A DNA stretch of 64,000 bases from assembly GCA_025738555.1 (NCBI GenBank), contig JAOVFP010000017.1:496001-560000 (forward strand), written 5' to 3'. The stretch is from Cyathus striatus (lineage: Eukaryota; Basidiomycota; Agaricomycetes; Agaricales; Nidulariaceae). Positions 13,249 through 24,526 of this stretch are shown here, one piece after another (position 1 is the stretch's first letter; each line of letters starts with the position of its first letter). Under the pieces are notes generated by a model. That model saw only the letters and a program-made list of their open reading frames with translations, was not told where the DNA came from and did not search any database. The translations under genes and the position numbers were made by a program.

Positions 13249-13633
13249 GTTAAAGTTATTCATGAGCATTTAATTATGAGAAACTCACGTTATAGTATGA
13301 ATGAGTATAGCTAAAATTCATAGTGTTACTCTAGTCTGCTGTTAGTAATTCATTAATCGTTTGCCCAAAACAATGATATCTCAATTATCATGAATCAGCT
13401 ATTGAAAAGGCGTACAAGTTCAAAGCTCACAAATGGATGAAGATGAACGAAACAAGTGTAATCTGCCCTTCAGTACGACAGTATCCACTCCAAATCATCC
13501 AAAATAACCCAACATGTCCTTCGACCAGATATAAATAAGTAGATGACGAACCGTACCACATCGATTTTCATCGTATTCCTCCATCCAACCAGCGAGGGAT
13601 CATACTTGACCCCCTCTTCCTACCATCCCCCAC

Positions 13634-14616
13634 TCACCTACCAACCAAGACCCCCATACCAGCCATCTCCACCCCCAACGCGACACCCATACCGACAGCC
13701 CACCCAGCGCCAGCCGTCACTCTACCACTCCCACTTGTACTACTAGCCGCACTCTGACTGGGTACACTAGTGGTCGTGCTCGTCACAACCACGGTCCTCT
13801 GCGAACTTGTGGACGGTACAACCGGACCTGGAGCGGTAGGCAAGCTTACACCGGCAGAAAGTGTCGTACTGCCACTCGGGATGGAATTTGACGTTGAAGG
13901 AACCGAAGAGGATGGTGTAGAGGTCGAGGGAAGGAGAGAGGAAAGTGCTGTTCCACTTAATGTTGATCCGGATGAGGATGGAAGGAGGGAGGATAGGGCT
14001 GAACCACTAAGCGTGGATGAAATCGACGTTTGCGCTGTCGTAGCTGTTTTTGTGTATACCACATATGTTAAACCAAAGTAACCAAAAAATGAGACATACT
14101 CGAAAGCGAAATCTGCCCAGGACCACTCGATAGAGGAATCGAAACCGTGCTAGCTGGCAACGTATTCGTTCCCGTTGAGCCTACGTATATCAGCCAGACT
14201 ATCATGTGTGCAGGTAAATGAAAGGGAACGAACTGGAGCATAGAGCAGACAGGATGCCACGTACAGCGGGTTGGTCTTCAGGGTGACAGTCGTGCGACGC
14301 GCATGTTACGGTTGCGTTTACGAAGCCGGAGTTGCAGAGGCATGTTGTTTGGAGGGGTTGTCTGTGTTATGGGGTTAGTTGCGTGAATGTGGAGGGGGAG
14401 AGGGGGTGGGGTAAAGGACTTGAACAGAGGCGAATAGCAGAAAATGACAAAGGGAGAAGAGAAAAGAACGACGTACAAAGTACACTCAGCAGCCTGAGCA
14501 GCCGTCTCTGCACACGTTGTTGCACATGCAGGGAGTCCATCTATCCCACTCCCATCCTGACCAACTACAACTTTCACGAGAAGAAGAATCGTGACGGAGA
14601 GCTTGACGTTGAACAT
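13634..14616 (-). CDS. CFEM-domain, probably GPI-anchored surface protein (copy 1)
   Basis: Four exons: 14616-14477, 14361-14234, 14180-14100 and 14043-13634. They give 252 residues with consistent phases. The start MFNVKLSVTILLLVKVVVGQ is a clear secretion signal. The CFEM domain follows: LPACATTCAETAAQAAECTL, then CLCNSGF, CASHDC and a C-terminal LC with the preceding EDQ.AV..IL motif, covering the eight cysteines. A long Ser/Thr-rich stretch and a hydrophobic Gly/Ala/Val C terminus follow, as in GPI-anchored wall or membrane proteins. Known CFEM proteins act at the fungal surface, some in haem/iron capture, others in adhesion or host interaction; the specific role here is unknown. The exon-2 acceptor used in copy 2 (AG) is AC here, so I used the upstream CACAG, which adds five residues in frame. 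A transposon nest begins only 207 bp upstream of the ATG. Confidence 0.82.
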
Positions 14617-17021
14617 TGTATACGATGTACGATTCGCGTCGTGAGTCCAACACTCGCTTACTTGGTAGTTTTGCAGAGAGTAGAGCGGGTTCAACGTGGA
14701 ACAGCGTGTATAGTGGTAAACGTACGCTGAGCTGGCTGTTGGAAGGCTGGCAGGAAGACGAAAAGAAGGTGGACGGTGTTAAGATGGCATTGAGGTGACA
14801 GCAGATTGAACCTAGTGATGGATCAGTCTCCTTCCCAGACCCAATGGGAGGTCTCTCTACTAGAGCGGTATGCAGTTCTTATTCCGAGCTAAAGGGGAAT
14901 AGATTAAGTCTCGTAATATATATCTCACGTTCCGTTTTAGGATTGAACGTTAATTCAGTGAGACCTCCCAGAGGGTCTGGCACAAAACATATGCAAATAT
15001 AAGGGTCGAGCTGACCGCCGCATACGCCGATCACTTCTGAGCTCCAATTGCTTCACTGCAATTATGTTCATACTAATGATTTATTGACCTTAGAACATAA
15101 ATGAAGAGGGTTGAAAGCGTGTACACCATGATTTATTGTAATCCCCTTAATTCCCCTCCAAAAATCACTCTCCAACATCTCACAAGAAATGAAAACATTA
15201 TGATTAGTGCGTAAACCTATTGCTTACTGAGAGAATTTCGGTTCATTCTGCATGAGTCTCATTTTAAATTCTGCTATTGCCATTTAAATAACTTAGGAGA
15301 CATTTTCGATTATAATAGACAGTGTGGGGTTCGAAAACGGGGTGTGGACGGGTCGGGATAGGGGAATGGCTTATCACTATGAGGGTTGTATTTCATTCTC
15401 AGAACGAAAATCGGAGCTACGGCCATCAGGTGGCTATGTTATTTGCATATGTTTTGTGCCAGACCCTCTGGGAGGTCTAGTGCTGCCGCAAAGTGCAGTA
15501 AAGTGGCAGTGAAGCGAAATTTTACGTCACTGTGACATGCCTCACAGTGATCACAGTGTGCTGTGAAGTGCCGTGAAGCGACGTCGCTAATTGGACACTT
15601 AGTAGGCGCTCCCCAGGTGCTAACCATGGAAAGCAACATTTTGGCAGATTTCGGGCGCACCATTGTATTTTCAATGCAATAAACTTCATTCGGTAGCACA
15701 TAAGTAAGAAGTAGCTATATACATTACAGTCGAGTGTAAAATATTAAGTATCTCTGTAACTACAGGATATTTATTCATTTAATAGTTCAATTAACGTATC
15801 AATTTGTCCTTTGCATAGCAAATCTCGGACTTCATCAGACGACACATTGGGGGTATCATCTTGTAGCTGTAACAACTCATCTTCAGATGAAACTATTCCC
15901 TCCATCAGGTTAAGGCGCTCCTGTCGGTATGTATACTTGAGAAATTGCAGGACTTCCATAAGAGATGTTGATAAGCAACTTCGACGCATAGTAATTGTTT
16001 CCTTTGATGAAGAGAAAACACGTTCACAAGCGACTGATGATGCTTGGATAGGAAGGATATCGAGTGCCACAAAATATAACGTAGGATAACGAAATTTATC
16101 CTTCTTTGTAATAGTTGAGATTAGAAATAGAAATATAATTTGCTTAAAAATTGCCACTTACTTGCCAATGTCGTGTTAGACAATCACTTTTTAACTCCAT
16201 GTCTTCCAATACTCCTTCAGACAGGTAACGCTGAAGCTCCTCTGCAACAGCTACCCTATCCTTTTCATCTGCTATTTCTTCTTCTGCTTGTAGTTCCTCC
16301 TGTGTACGTACCTGGGTTGAAAGGTCATTTACTGCGCTTGGGATAGTGCATTGCCAACTATCATGATCATGTGATTCTGATTGCTGTAATTTATTCCTAA
16401 GTGCTCGAATATATGAGAGACCGCGTTTTTGCGATTGCTCGGATGAAGGGAATGTTGAGGGCACGGTTGAATGGGAAGAAGCTTGAATTTGAGGGGTCCT
16501 GGAGTGCGACGAAGTTCTTTTCCGTTCGGCCTTGCGAAACTCGAACATCTTGGTACTTATCAGTCTTCCTCTATGCAAAATATATTTTTCAATGAAGGTT
16601 TACCATTTCCAGCATCCATTCTTTTGCAGCCCGACATTCCTCAGTGGTCCAATGTTCTTCTATCCATTTTAGCTTCGTAGCGGGATTAATAACTAAACAA
16701 TAGAGAGTAAGACAATTAATTATGAGTTAGTATGATTTCACTGTTCACATACTCATTGCAAGTGCATAAACTCGATTTTTACGAGATTTCTTGACGTACT
16801 CTTCAATTTTTGCAACAGTGGTCGAAACAGCTCGATTGAGCTGAGGACAGCTAGATTTGAACAATCTCAACAAATCCAGAAGCTCTTCGTATGCCGGAAG
16901 AACTGCAGGAAGTGTCGGTGTCTTTTCACTGCAAAGGACTGTCTGTACAGAATGAGGAAGCTCTAGAAATGTGGATATGTCGCTGAGAACCTTGAGATCT
17001 ATTTCGCTTAAAAGATGCTTA

Positions 17022-18242
17022 CACTGTGTGCATGCCTCGATATTTCAATGTGAAATAGCTTTGAAATATTGTGGAAATATTCTTTATATTACATCATTAT
17101 TTCGCTTTGTAATACTCTTACAATTCACATACAATATTTCTCAAATATTTGAAAGTCACAATAACAAAGAAATATTGAAACCTGGATCCCCATTTTCTTT
17201 GAAATCCTTTATTCAATATTTCAAAGGTTTTTCACCTATGAAATAACAAAGAAATATTTATTTGGGTAGTCACAATGAGCTTTGTCTACCATTGTCTCAT
17301 CTTTGTGACATATGTCACAAGGTTCTTATCTAAGAGATCTTAGCAAGATCTTAGTCACAGTGGCATTGTGACATATGTCACGGTCATCACACTTGTCGAC
17401 GGTCGTCGCAGTCATCACCGTCGTCACAGCTGTCCCACAGTGTCACACATGTCACAGTCGTCACAGTCGTCACGTCGTCGTAGTTGTCACACTTGTCACA
17501 CTTGTCGCAGTTGTCGCAGTTGTCGCAGTTGTCACAGTTGTGATAAGTGTGACAACTGCAACGACTGTGACGACTGTGACAAGTGTGACAACTACGACGA
17601 CGTGACGACTGTGACGACTGCGACATGTGTGACACTGTGGGACAAATGTGACAACTGTGACGACTGCGACGACTGTGACAACTGTGACAACTGCGACAAC
17701 TGCGACAACTGCGACAACTGCGACAACTGCGACAACTGCGACAACTGTGATAACTGTGACAACTGCAACGACTGCGACAAGTGTGACAAGTGTGACAACT
17801 GCGACAACTGCGACAAGTGTGACACTGTGGGACATATGTGACAACTGTGACACTGTGACACTGTGGGACAAGTGTGATGACCGTGACATATGTCACAATG
17901 CCACTGTGACTAAGATCTTGCTAAGATCTCTTAGATAAGAACCTTGTGACATATGTCACAAAGATGAGACAATGGTAGACAAAGCTCATTGTGACTACCC
18001 AAATAAATATTTCTTTGTTATTTCATAGATGAAAAACCTTTGAAATATTGAATAAAGGATTTCAAAGAAAATGGGGATCCAGGTTTCAATATTTCTTTGT
18101 TATTGTGACTTTCAAATATGTGAGAAATATTGTATGTGAATTGTAAGAGTATTACAAAGTGAAATAATGATGTAATATAAATAATATTTCCACAATATTT
18201 CAAAGCTATTTCACATTGAAATATCGAGGCGTGCACGCAGTG
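17022..18242. mobile_element. 1.2-kb foldback (CACTA-like) element with minisatellite core
   Basis: It begins CACTG and ends CAGTG, flanked by the 3-bp duplication tta (17,019-17,021; 18,243-18,245), as in CACTA-type elements. The two arms (17,022 to about 17,400 and about 17,865 to 18,242) are nearly perfect reverse complements, so the whole is a hairpin with stems near 380 bp. The centre is a 9-bp minisatellite, mostly GACAACTGC/GACAACTGT with TGTGACA and TGTCACA variants. It has no real coding sequence; the Cys/Asp and Val/Thr frames are translations of the repeat. It lies inside exon 7 of the hAT transposase, and excision with one tta would restore that frame. Confidence 0.88.
17400..17865. 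repeat. TGTGACAACTGC-type minisatellite
   Basis: The core of the foldback element. Units of 9 bp (gacaactgc) alternate with 12-bp forms containing TGTGACAAG or TGTGACGAC. Left of about 17,545 the motifs read as TGTCACA/GTCGCAGTT and to the right as TGTGACA/GACAACTGC, so the centre is also inverted. Such DNA is prone to slippage and hairpin formation. Confidence 0.85.
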
Positions 18243-21200
18243 TTATGAATTTCTTTGTATTTAACCTTGTTCAGTAATACGTCGATAGCCTGTATACACT
18301 AAATTTCAGTAATATTTTAAAGGAAGAATTTTAAAATTTACCGGATACAGTTCTAAAACACGGCTAATCATGAGATATGTTGAAGACCAGCGAGTGTCAA
18401 CATCACGTAAGAGTTGGACATGCCTAAGTTGTTGCCCATTAGGAAATGATTTCGACTCATTACCATCCTTGATTGTAGACTGGAGATCGTCACGACGTGT
18501 TCCACTAGCCCGACATGCCGTTACAAGCTTTCGACACTTCGCCACGAGGTCAGTACCAAGTGCTATTTCATATTCAGCATCGCAAGTATTAACTTCAAAA
18601 CAAGGTGGTGTTGCCGTATCATCTCCTGTTAAGCTAGAAGCTGATTTTGAGAGTTCTTTAAGTGCCGCCTGTACTGATATATTTATAACATGAGGAAAAC
18701 ACCTATTACCACAGTAGCAAAAACATCAGTTTGGTGCGGTTAACCAAAATTAATATTACCGTATGCGATTTCCTTCAGAACTGAAGGGGATACCATAGTC
18801 TTGTAAGAGTCGCCCGAGATGCTCCATCATCGTTTGACAATTTGAAGCATTGTCTAGTGTAATCATTCCAATCTAGGATGTAATTTTCAGCGATATATTC
18901 ACAAAATAAAGACATTGCACACCTTATGTAAAATTCCCAACTCTTTGAGAACTTTAATATAGTTCTCTGCTAAATTGGCACCGGAATGTATGCCAGAAAT
19001 ATAACGAAATGCAGCAAGCCGGCTAAATACCCTAAGGTTACCATACTTATCATGAGAACAATAGTGTACAGTAAGCGCCATGAACGATCGGAGGTTTGGA
19101 TCAGTCCATAAATCACTTGTAGTGGAAATGCGACCTTCAGATTTCTATTTACAATTTCAGTTAATAAAAAAATAGAATCATTACAAATTACACGAACCTG
19201 GAGATCACTTATAAGTTTATTCCATTCGCATTCGTAGTTTTTAAAGATAATGTTTGTAAGCTTTGTACGGTGTGGAATATCACCGTCTTCAAGATTTGCA
19301 TTGAGGTAGAGAAGAAGATCACGTAATTCTTCACATTCTATAACATTAATTGACTATAATCAATATTTATTAGCATACCACTATTGAATATGTGAACATT
19401 AGTACCTGATCATCAACCGTAATCCATCGAGCAAGTCTCTCCAGAAAGCCATCAAGAGTGAATGGGTTCTTCACAGCCAATTCGCTTTTTTGGCCAATTT
19501 TATCCCATCCTTTCAATCGCTCCACTGAGACTATCTTGCGCCATTCATTTTCATGGTCCTTTGAAAGATGATTGCGAATGGTATCCGCCATTCCATTCGT
19601 GTTTATCCAGACTCTCCAATTTTCTGGGCTGGTTTAATATAAGTATAAAAATAAAGTACGCAAGTAAATAATCTGAGTTACTTACAATTGACAAAGACGG
19701 CAACCAACAAATTTACTCCCAGGTTTTGTTTTTGAGATTTGAGTGGAAGGCAGCGATCTGGCATCCAAGGGGCGCTCACGTGTTTCAAGTGGTCGCATGA
19801 AATACCAAACATCGGTTGCTGCTTGCTTTGATTCGAGCTTTTGTTTCTCTGAGTTTGACGTTTGACCTCTGTCAACTACAGGATCGGGTTGATTGATGGG
19901 TGGGCGAACTGGAGTGGAAGCAGGACCAACACCAGGTACAGATGTTATGGCCACAGGTGGGTTATAATTTTCATCCGATGGGTCAGAATTTTCCACATTG
20001 TGGCGAGAACGTTTCGATGCAGCAGTTGCTCCATTAGTACGCTTTCGTTTTCCATTTGTAGCTGCAACATTGGGTAATACTTGAATAGGCGGGGGTGCCT
20101 CAGAAAGAGGGTTACGAGCAGCCTCAGAAACTGGCTGTGGTGTAACTGGAGGTCTGGTGGACATCGAAGCAGGCACACCAGGTGGTAGGTAGTGCCCAGG
20201 ATACATTCTTGGATCATAAAATGACCCTTGCGAAAATGGGCCAGCATGGTATGGTATAGCAGGTGGACGAAACTGTAAAGGGGTATTCTGAGAATATTGG
20301 TGTGGATACTGCGGTGCCCGACGAGGAGTTGTAAACTGTGGCCCATTACTCCAAAGCTGCCTCGAGTGAGATGGTCGAGAGCAGCTACAGGTCGTAACTG
20401 ACTGCCCACAAGAGTTACATCGAAAAACACCTTGATGATTAGCCATTTCGAAGTCTAGAACGATAATGCTAAACAAAAAAGAAACAAAAAAGAGTTATAA
20501 AATCAATATATGGTAGTGTAGTGAACGAACCGGAACTGTGAGCACTAAAGCAAACCGCAGAAGTAATCGATGACAAGGATGATTTTGAAGGTTCAGTAAA
20601 ACTAAAAAGAAACAAAGATTAAAGACGAGTGGAAATACCAGATATAACTTGAAGAGGCTTATAGTTGAGATTGGGGAGAGAAAAATCGCTGAATTCAAAA
20701 GGAACTATATACAGAGGTTTTATAGTAGACCAAGATTCATTTTGGATCATGTAGACGCAGGAGACGGAAATGAGGTGAGGTTCAGAGCCGAAAATTGGAA
20801 GAGGGAAGAATCTAAGGGTAAACGGGTAATTGAAAGAAAATTTTCGAGAGGACATATCAGAATAAATTGTGGACTTGGTTGTAAACTTGTAACACGAAAA
20901 AATCAGAGAATTTGATTGGTCTTGAAGAGTTTGTATGTTCCTGAACGGAAATGGGGCGCTAGGCAGTGCTCAGGTGTGATATATTGAGGAGAATTAAGCG
21001 GGGAGAGCGGAGCAGGACTTACGCATTCAACTTGAAAGACTGTAAAAATAGTAGCATATTCAACAAGAAGTCGACGACACACACAATAATTGAGTGGGTG
21101 CGACGTTGTATCATGTTCCAAGTGAGCCATAACATGATTGATGTCAGCGCGACAAAGAGTTTGCAATCCATTGAGTTCCATTGATACGGTCCAAGAATTC

Positions 21201-22063
21201 AGGCAATCTGGGATGTTCCTGGATCGAAATGAGGTGTCGGGCAGTGTTCAGGAGTGATATATTGAAGAGTTGTATGCCAGAAGAGTTGAGCGATACAAGC
21301 CGGGCGGGATCAGCGGGCACAGGGACAGTCCATTCTCACATTCAATGGCTGTAGACGGTGTGGTTTATACTCAACGAAGAGTTTTATATGACCAAGTGCT
21401 CGCAATCAGCTAATTTGCTTCCTGTAGCACAGATAGAACACCAGCGCACTTCAAGAATTGGTGCAGAGAATTCAAACCAGTCATTGATGCGTGAAGTAGG
21501 ACCAGTTTAGAATATATATACCTTTGACTTGTTAGTATTAAATGTAAGCTACTACTAAAAGTACGACTTACCAGTGGTTAAACAGTATTTAGACTAACAT
21601 TGAGATGTTTGGATAGATAGAAACAGTATAGCACTTGCATGGTGGTATAATAAACGTAGATGTTGAATGCTGGCAGGTCAAAAGACCGGAAACCGAGCTT
21701 AGGGCTCAAGCCTGAAGGCGAAGCTCAGAGTGACAGGAGATGATCGACGGGCGGTGGTCCGTGGGTGAGCGCTGGTTGGGCGTTGTATCCACGTTGACTG
21801 CACATTACTTCACAGGCACCTGAACACACTGTGCAGTGTGGCGGAGTTCAAAATCTTGCAGTGCAGTCACAGTCACCGCACAGTCACTGCAATGTGCCAG
21901 CAGCACTAGGGAGGTCTCACTGAATTAACGTTCAATCCTAAAACGGAACGTGAGATATATATCACGAGACTTAATCTATTCCTCTTTAACTCGGAATAAG
22001 AACTGCATACCGCTCTAGTAGAGAGACCTCCCATTGGGTCTGGGAAGGAGACTGGTGATGGAT

Positions 22064-22267
22064 GGGAACCGAAGCCTGTTCGAAATCACATTATGTAACG
22101 TTATTAACAACCATCACGCGCACGCGACAATGGACCAGATTTTGCCTAAGTATGTGATTTCGATGGGTTGGACACTGGATGGCTGTTGTTGTATGAAGAG
22201 AGTCGGTGCGTGTCGTAGAGTGCGCGTGATTGGTTTCATATATTGTAAACATAGAATACTTAAAAAC
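22064..22267. other. Detached upstream region of CFEM copy 1
   Basis: This 200-bp stretch is separated from CFEM copy 1 by the transposon nest. It matches the sequence upstream of CFEM copy 2 (24,305-24,420) in blocks such as 'cgaaa.cacatta..taacgt' and 'cacgcgaca.tg'. It was originally part of the CFEM-1 promoter region. No gene of its own is visible. Confidence 0.6.
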
Positions 22268-22367
22268 TCTTTGTTAGTATATCGGTTAGTACACGCGCTT
22301 GTCATTCTGTGGACTCCATTTATTACGGTCATCGCGCGAAAGCTGGGTTCGACTCCCAGACAGAGAG
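22268..22367 (+). tRNA. tRNA-Asp (GUC) with a putative intron
   Basis: The acceptor stem TCTTTGT pairs with ACAGAGA. A TA and a D arm follow (GTATATCGGTTAGTAC). The anticodon arm has CGCGC and TTGTCA with anticodon GTC, interrupted after the anticodon by about 26 bp, then closes with CGCG. The T arm CTGGG-TTCGACT-CCCAG is perfect. The intron position (just after the anticodon) is canonical for nuclear tRNAs. Stem quality in the anticodon arm is moderate, so a recent pseudogene is possible. In the CFEM copy 2 unit the matching tRNA lies in the same place. Confidence 0.6.
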
Positions 22368-23046
22368 ATATTTTGTGTAGTGCTGTTTTCTCTTTTTCTC
22401 TGTGTACGTAGCGCTATGTATTCCAAATACCCAATAGTACTTTATCAATTTATCCGAGTCTCCTAAGTATCACCCAACATATAACCTTGCCCCACTCGTA
22501 TGGTAACATCTTCTTAGACTCGTAACCACGCTACGCAGAGACCCCAAATTGCAAGTTGCAACCTTCTTAATACCACCAACAACCGCTCTAACACGTTCTC
22601 ACATACGAATCATAAACTACCGATTTATTTCATACCTATGCAAGACATACGAAATAAAGTGATTAACTCGAGGGTCTCAAATATAAAGCAGGAACTATAC
22701 TGTCTTCTTTTGACGAATGAAAGGGGGTTGATTTATTTCGACCTACTTGCACATGATACATATGTAGTCAATAGTCAAAAATAATAGTCTTCACTTTGAG
22801 AAATGAAATTAATTACTATACCATATTTTTCTACTGATAGCCATATAGCTCCCCAACAGTCTTGCGAATCAATGTCAACCACTCGTGCCCCAGCTCTGGA
22901 ATTCCAATTAGAAATCGCGAATACTAATATTGACATTATTAGTGAAGAAGCAAAATATCACTTAGAAAACTTCAAAGGATTCCCGGTGTTTTTTACTTGT
23001 GGCGCGAGTTCGAACCACGCCCATATCATTACACCTCGTTCCCAGT
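22368..23046. other. Spacer between tRNA-Asp and CFEM copy 2
   Basis: No gene is supported. The frame at 22,803-23,162 (plus) has no domain and its second half overlaps the antisense of the last CFEM exon. A short tRNA B-box-like run, GGCGCGAGTTCGAACCACGC, is seen near 23,000-23,020 without a matching tRNA fold. Confidence 0.4.
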
Positions 23047-24119
23047 CTACCACGCTACCCACACTCTCAGTACCGCTCCAATTGCCCCCAACACCCCAAT
23101 CCACTCAGCATCTACCCGCACCCTGCAAGCTCCACTACTGCTACTCGCCGCACTCTGACTAGGAAAGCTCACGCTCGTGCTCGTCACAACTACAGTTCTC
23201 TGTGAGCTCGTGGGCGGTAGGACTGGAACTGATGCACTGGGGAGGGATACACTGCCGGATAAAGTTGTGCTTGGACTGGGGATCGAATTTGACATTGAAG
23301 AAAGTGAAGAAGGGTTGGATGTTGAAGGAAGAAAAGAGGAAAGTGTAGTTCCGCTTAATGTTGATGCCGACAATGATGGGAGGAGGGAGGGTAGGGCAGT
23401 GTCACTGAGGGTTGATGAAATAGATGTTTGGGCTGATGTTGCTGTGGAATGTGAGTGCAGTGTGAAGAACAACGAAAGGGAACGTCACCGTACTCAATAG
23501 AGATATGGGACCTGGACCACTTGAAAGAGGAATCGAAACCGTGCTGGCGCGTAATGTATTCGTTCCTGTTAAGCCTACCATGCATGATAACCACATCAAT
23601 ACCCATCTAACTACTCATTCAAGAGAAGGGACGCACCGCAGAGAGTTGCTAGGATACCGCGCACAGCAAGTTGGTCTTCCCGTGGACAGTCATGCGAGGC
23701 ACATGCCACCGCTGCGTTAACGAATCCGCCGCCACAAAGACAATTTCTCTGGAGGGGGTGTCGGTCGTGTGGGGTTGGAAGTATGAAAGGGGAGAGAAAG
23801 ACGAAGAGGCAAAAGAAGTGGGAGAGAGAAGGGTAGAAGGAAGGATGAATGAAACGTGTCAGTGTTGCGTGGAACAGCAATCTCAAGGAGTTAAGTCAAG
23901 CCACGGACAGGCTCGTGTAGAGCTCGCACAGAGGTGGTGGCAGATAGCAAGGAAAAGAAGACAAGAGCAAGCAACGTACAAAGTACACTCAGCAGCCTGA
24001 GCAGCTGTTTCTGCACACGTCGTCGCACACGCTGGGAGTCCACCTATCCCACTTCCATCCTGACCAGCTACAACCTTCACAAGACCCAGAATAAGTACGG
24101 AGAGCTTGACATTGAGTAT
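23047..24119 (-). pseudogene. CFEM-domain protein, copy 2, start codon lost
   Basis: Four exons align with copy 1: 24119-23980, 23746-23637, 23574-23494 and 23441-23047. They total 726 nt and are fully in frame to the stop, with intact GT-AG junctions. Exons 1 and 3 have exactly the same lengths as in copy 1. The signal peptide (LNVKLSVLILGLVKVVAGQ) and the CFEM cysteines (LPACATTC, AAECTL, CLCGGGF, CASHDC, DQLAVRGILATLC) are kept, and the Ser/Thr-rich tail is similar. The position of the copy-1 ATG reads ATA here, and no in-frame ATG lies upstream before a stop. Either the gene has just died by start loss, or translation starts from an upstream exon or a non-AUG codon. I class it as a probable pseudogene, but it deserves a transcript check. 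Confidence 0.7.
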
Positions 24120-24526
24120 ACAGTCCGTGTGTGTCACTTGTAGGGCACGCGTTTGCTTTGAAGTTACTGCAAAGAGTGGACCGGGACAGGTTCGAAGTAA
24201 AACAGCGTGCACGTTGGTGTAAGGACAGCGAGCTAGCTGGCAGAGGGCTGGCAGCAAGGTGAAAGAAGGCGAATGGTGACGAAGTGATCACAAATATTGA
24301 ACCTGGGTCCTGGGAATCGAAACACATTACTTAACGTCACGCGACATTGCACATATGGACTCGACGACGACTAGACTAAGTTGATGGTTGATAGTGCATG
24401 GGATGTCAAGAAATCGGTGCAGAAAGAAGGTGATCAGCCACCGGCACCACCGCATATAGAGCACCCAATAAGTTAGTGTGCATTGTACAGGATTAAAAAC
24501 ATATATTTGTCGCTATCAATAACAGA

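Larger units (their letters stand above)
12300..13330. repeat. Tandem array of tRNA-Asp-derived units
   Basis: At least three diverged units, each containing a decayed minus-strand tRNA-Asp copy followed by a conserved tail. The tail carries 'gttattcatgagcat' and 'gagaaactcacgttatag', seen near 12,598-12,640, 13,075-13,115 and 13,255-13,300. A fourth, deleted unit can be recognised near 12,320-12,400, where 'agtaaaaata.agtaacta' and 'gagaaactctcagtataa' recur without the tRNA core. Spacing (about 480 then 180 bp) is irregular, so this is a locally duplicated, eroding cluster and not a clean tandem repeat. Confidence 0.6.
15771..20446 (-). pseudogene. hAT transposase gene interrupted by a foldback element
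   Basis: Ten exons can be traced: 20446-19686, 19628-19406, 19353-19198, 19144-18923, 18872-18760, 18702-18342, 18289-16753 (interrupted), 16692-16604, 16548-16162 and 16103-15771. With the insertion removed the exons join in frame to 985 residues. Visible parts are a Pro-rich N terminus with CNSCGQ..TTCSC; a BED-type zinc finger (CRLC ... HLSKDH); the first catalytic-region D in TTSDLWTDPN; the second in ITLDNASNC; the CFPH and DVDTRW motifs; and the hAT dimerisation region (ASSVACERVFSSSKETIT) near the C terminus. The only lesion I see is the element at 17,022-18,242 in exon 7, between KYKEIH and KHLLSEID. The frame is otherwise open and CpG is retained, so the copy is young. A related intact element probably exists elsewhere in the genome. 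Confidence 0.9.
15478..21908. mobile_element. 6.4-kb hAT transposon
   Basis: The termini are TAGTGCTGCCGCAAAGTGCAG and TAGTGCTGCTGGCACATTGCAG (right end, reverse complement), with a perfect 8-bp target duplication gggaggtc (15,470-15,477; 21,909-21,916). Both subterminal regions are dense in CAGTG/CACTG motifs (15,490-15,580 and 21,820-21,895), plausible transposase binding sites. It contains one transposase gene on the minus strand. Between that gene and the right end (20,480-21,820) I see no second gene; 20,935-21,000 and 21,215-21,275 are diverged copies of each other. The element is inserted in the right arm of a Mutator-type MITE. Confidence 0.93.
14824..22054. mobile_element. Mutator-type long-TIR MITE split by a hAT element
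   Basis: The ends are CAGTCTCCTTCCCAGACCC and its reverse complement, flanked by a perfect 9-bp target duplication gtgatggat (14,815-14,823 and 22,055-22,063), typical of Mutator-like elements. The inverted repeats continue inward for about 180-200 bp. They include 'gacctcccagagggtctgg' near 14,967 and its mirror near 15,450-15,477. The right arm is interrupted at 15,478-21,908 by a hAT element; without it the MITE is about 792 bp. No coding sequence of its own is seen. The flanks, joined without the element, match the sequence upstream of the second CFEM copy (24,270-24,340), which serves as a related empty site. Confidence 0.9.

Noticed and set aside
17368..17938. Open frames rich in Cys-Asp or Val-Thr across 17.4-17.9 kb on both strands
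   Set aside because: They are translations of a 9-bp minisatellite in every frame; length as a multiple of three keeps them open. No start context, domain or intron.
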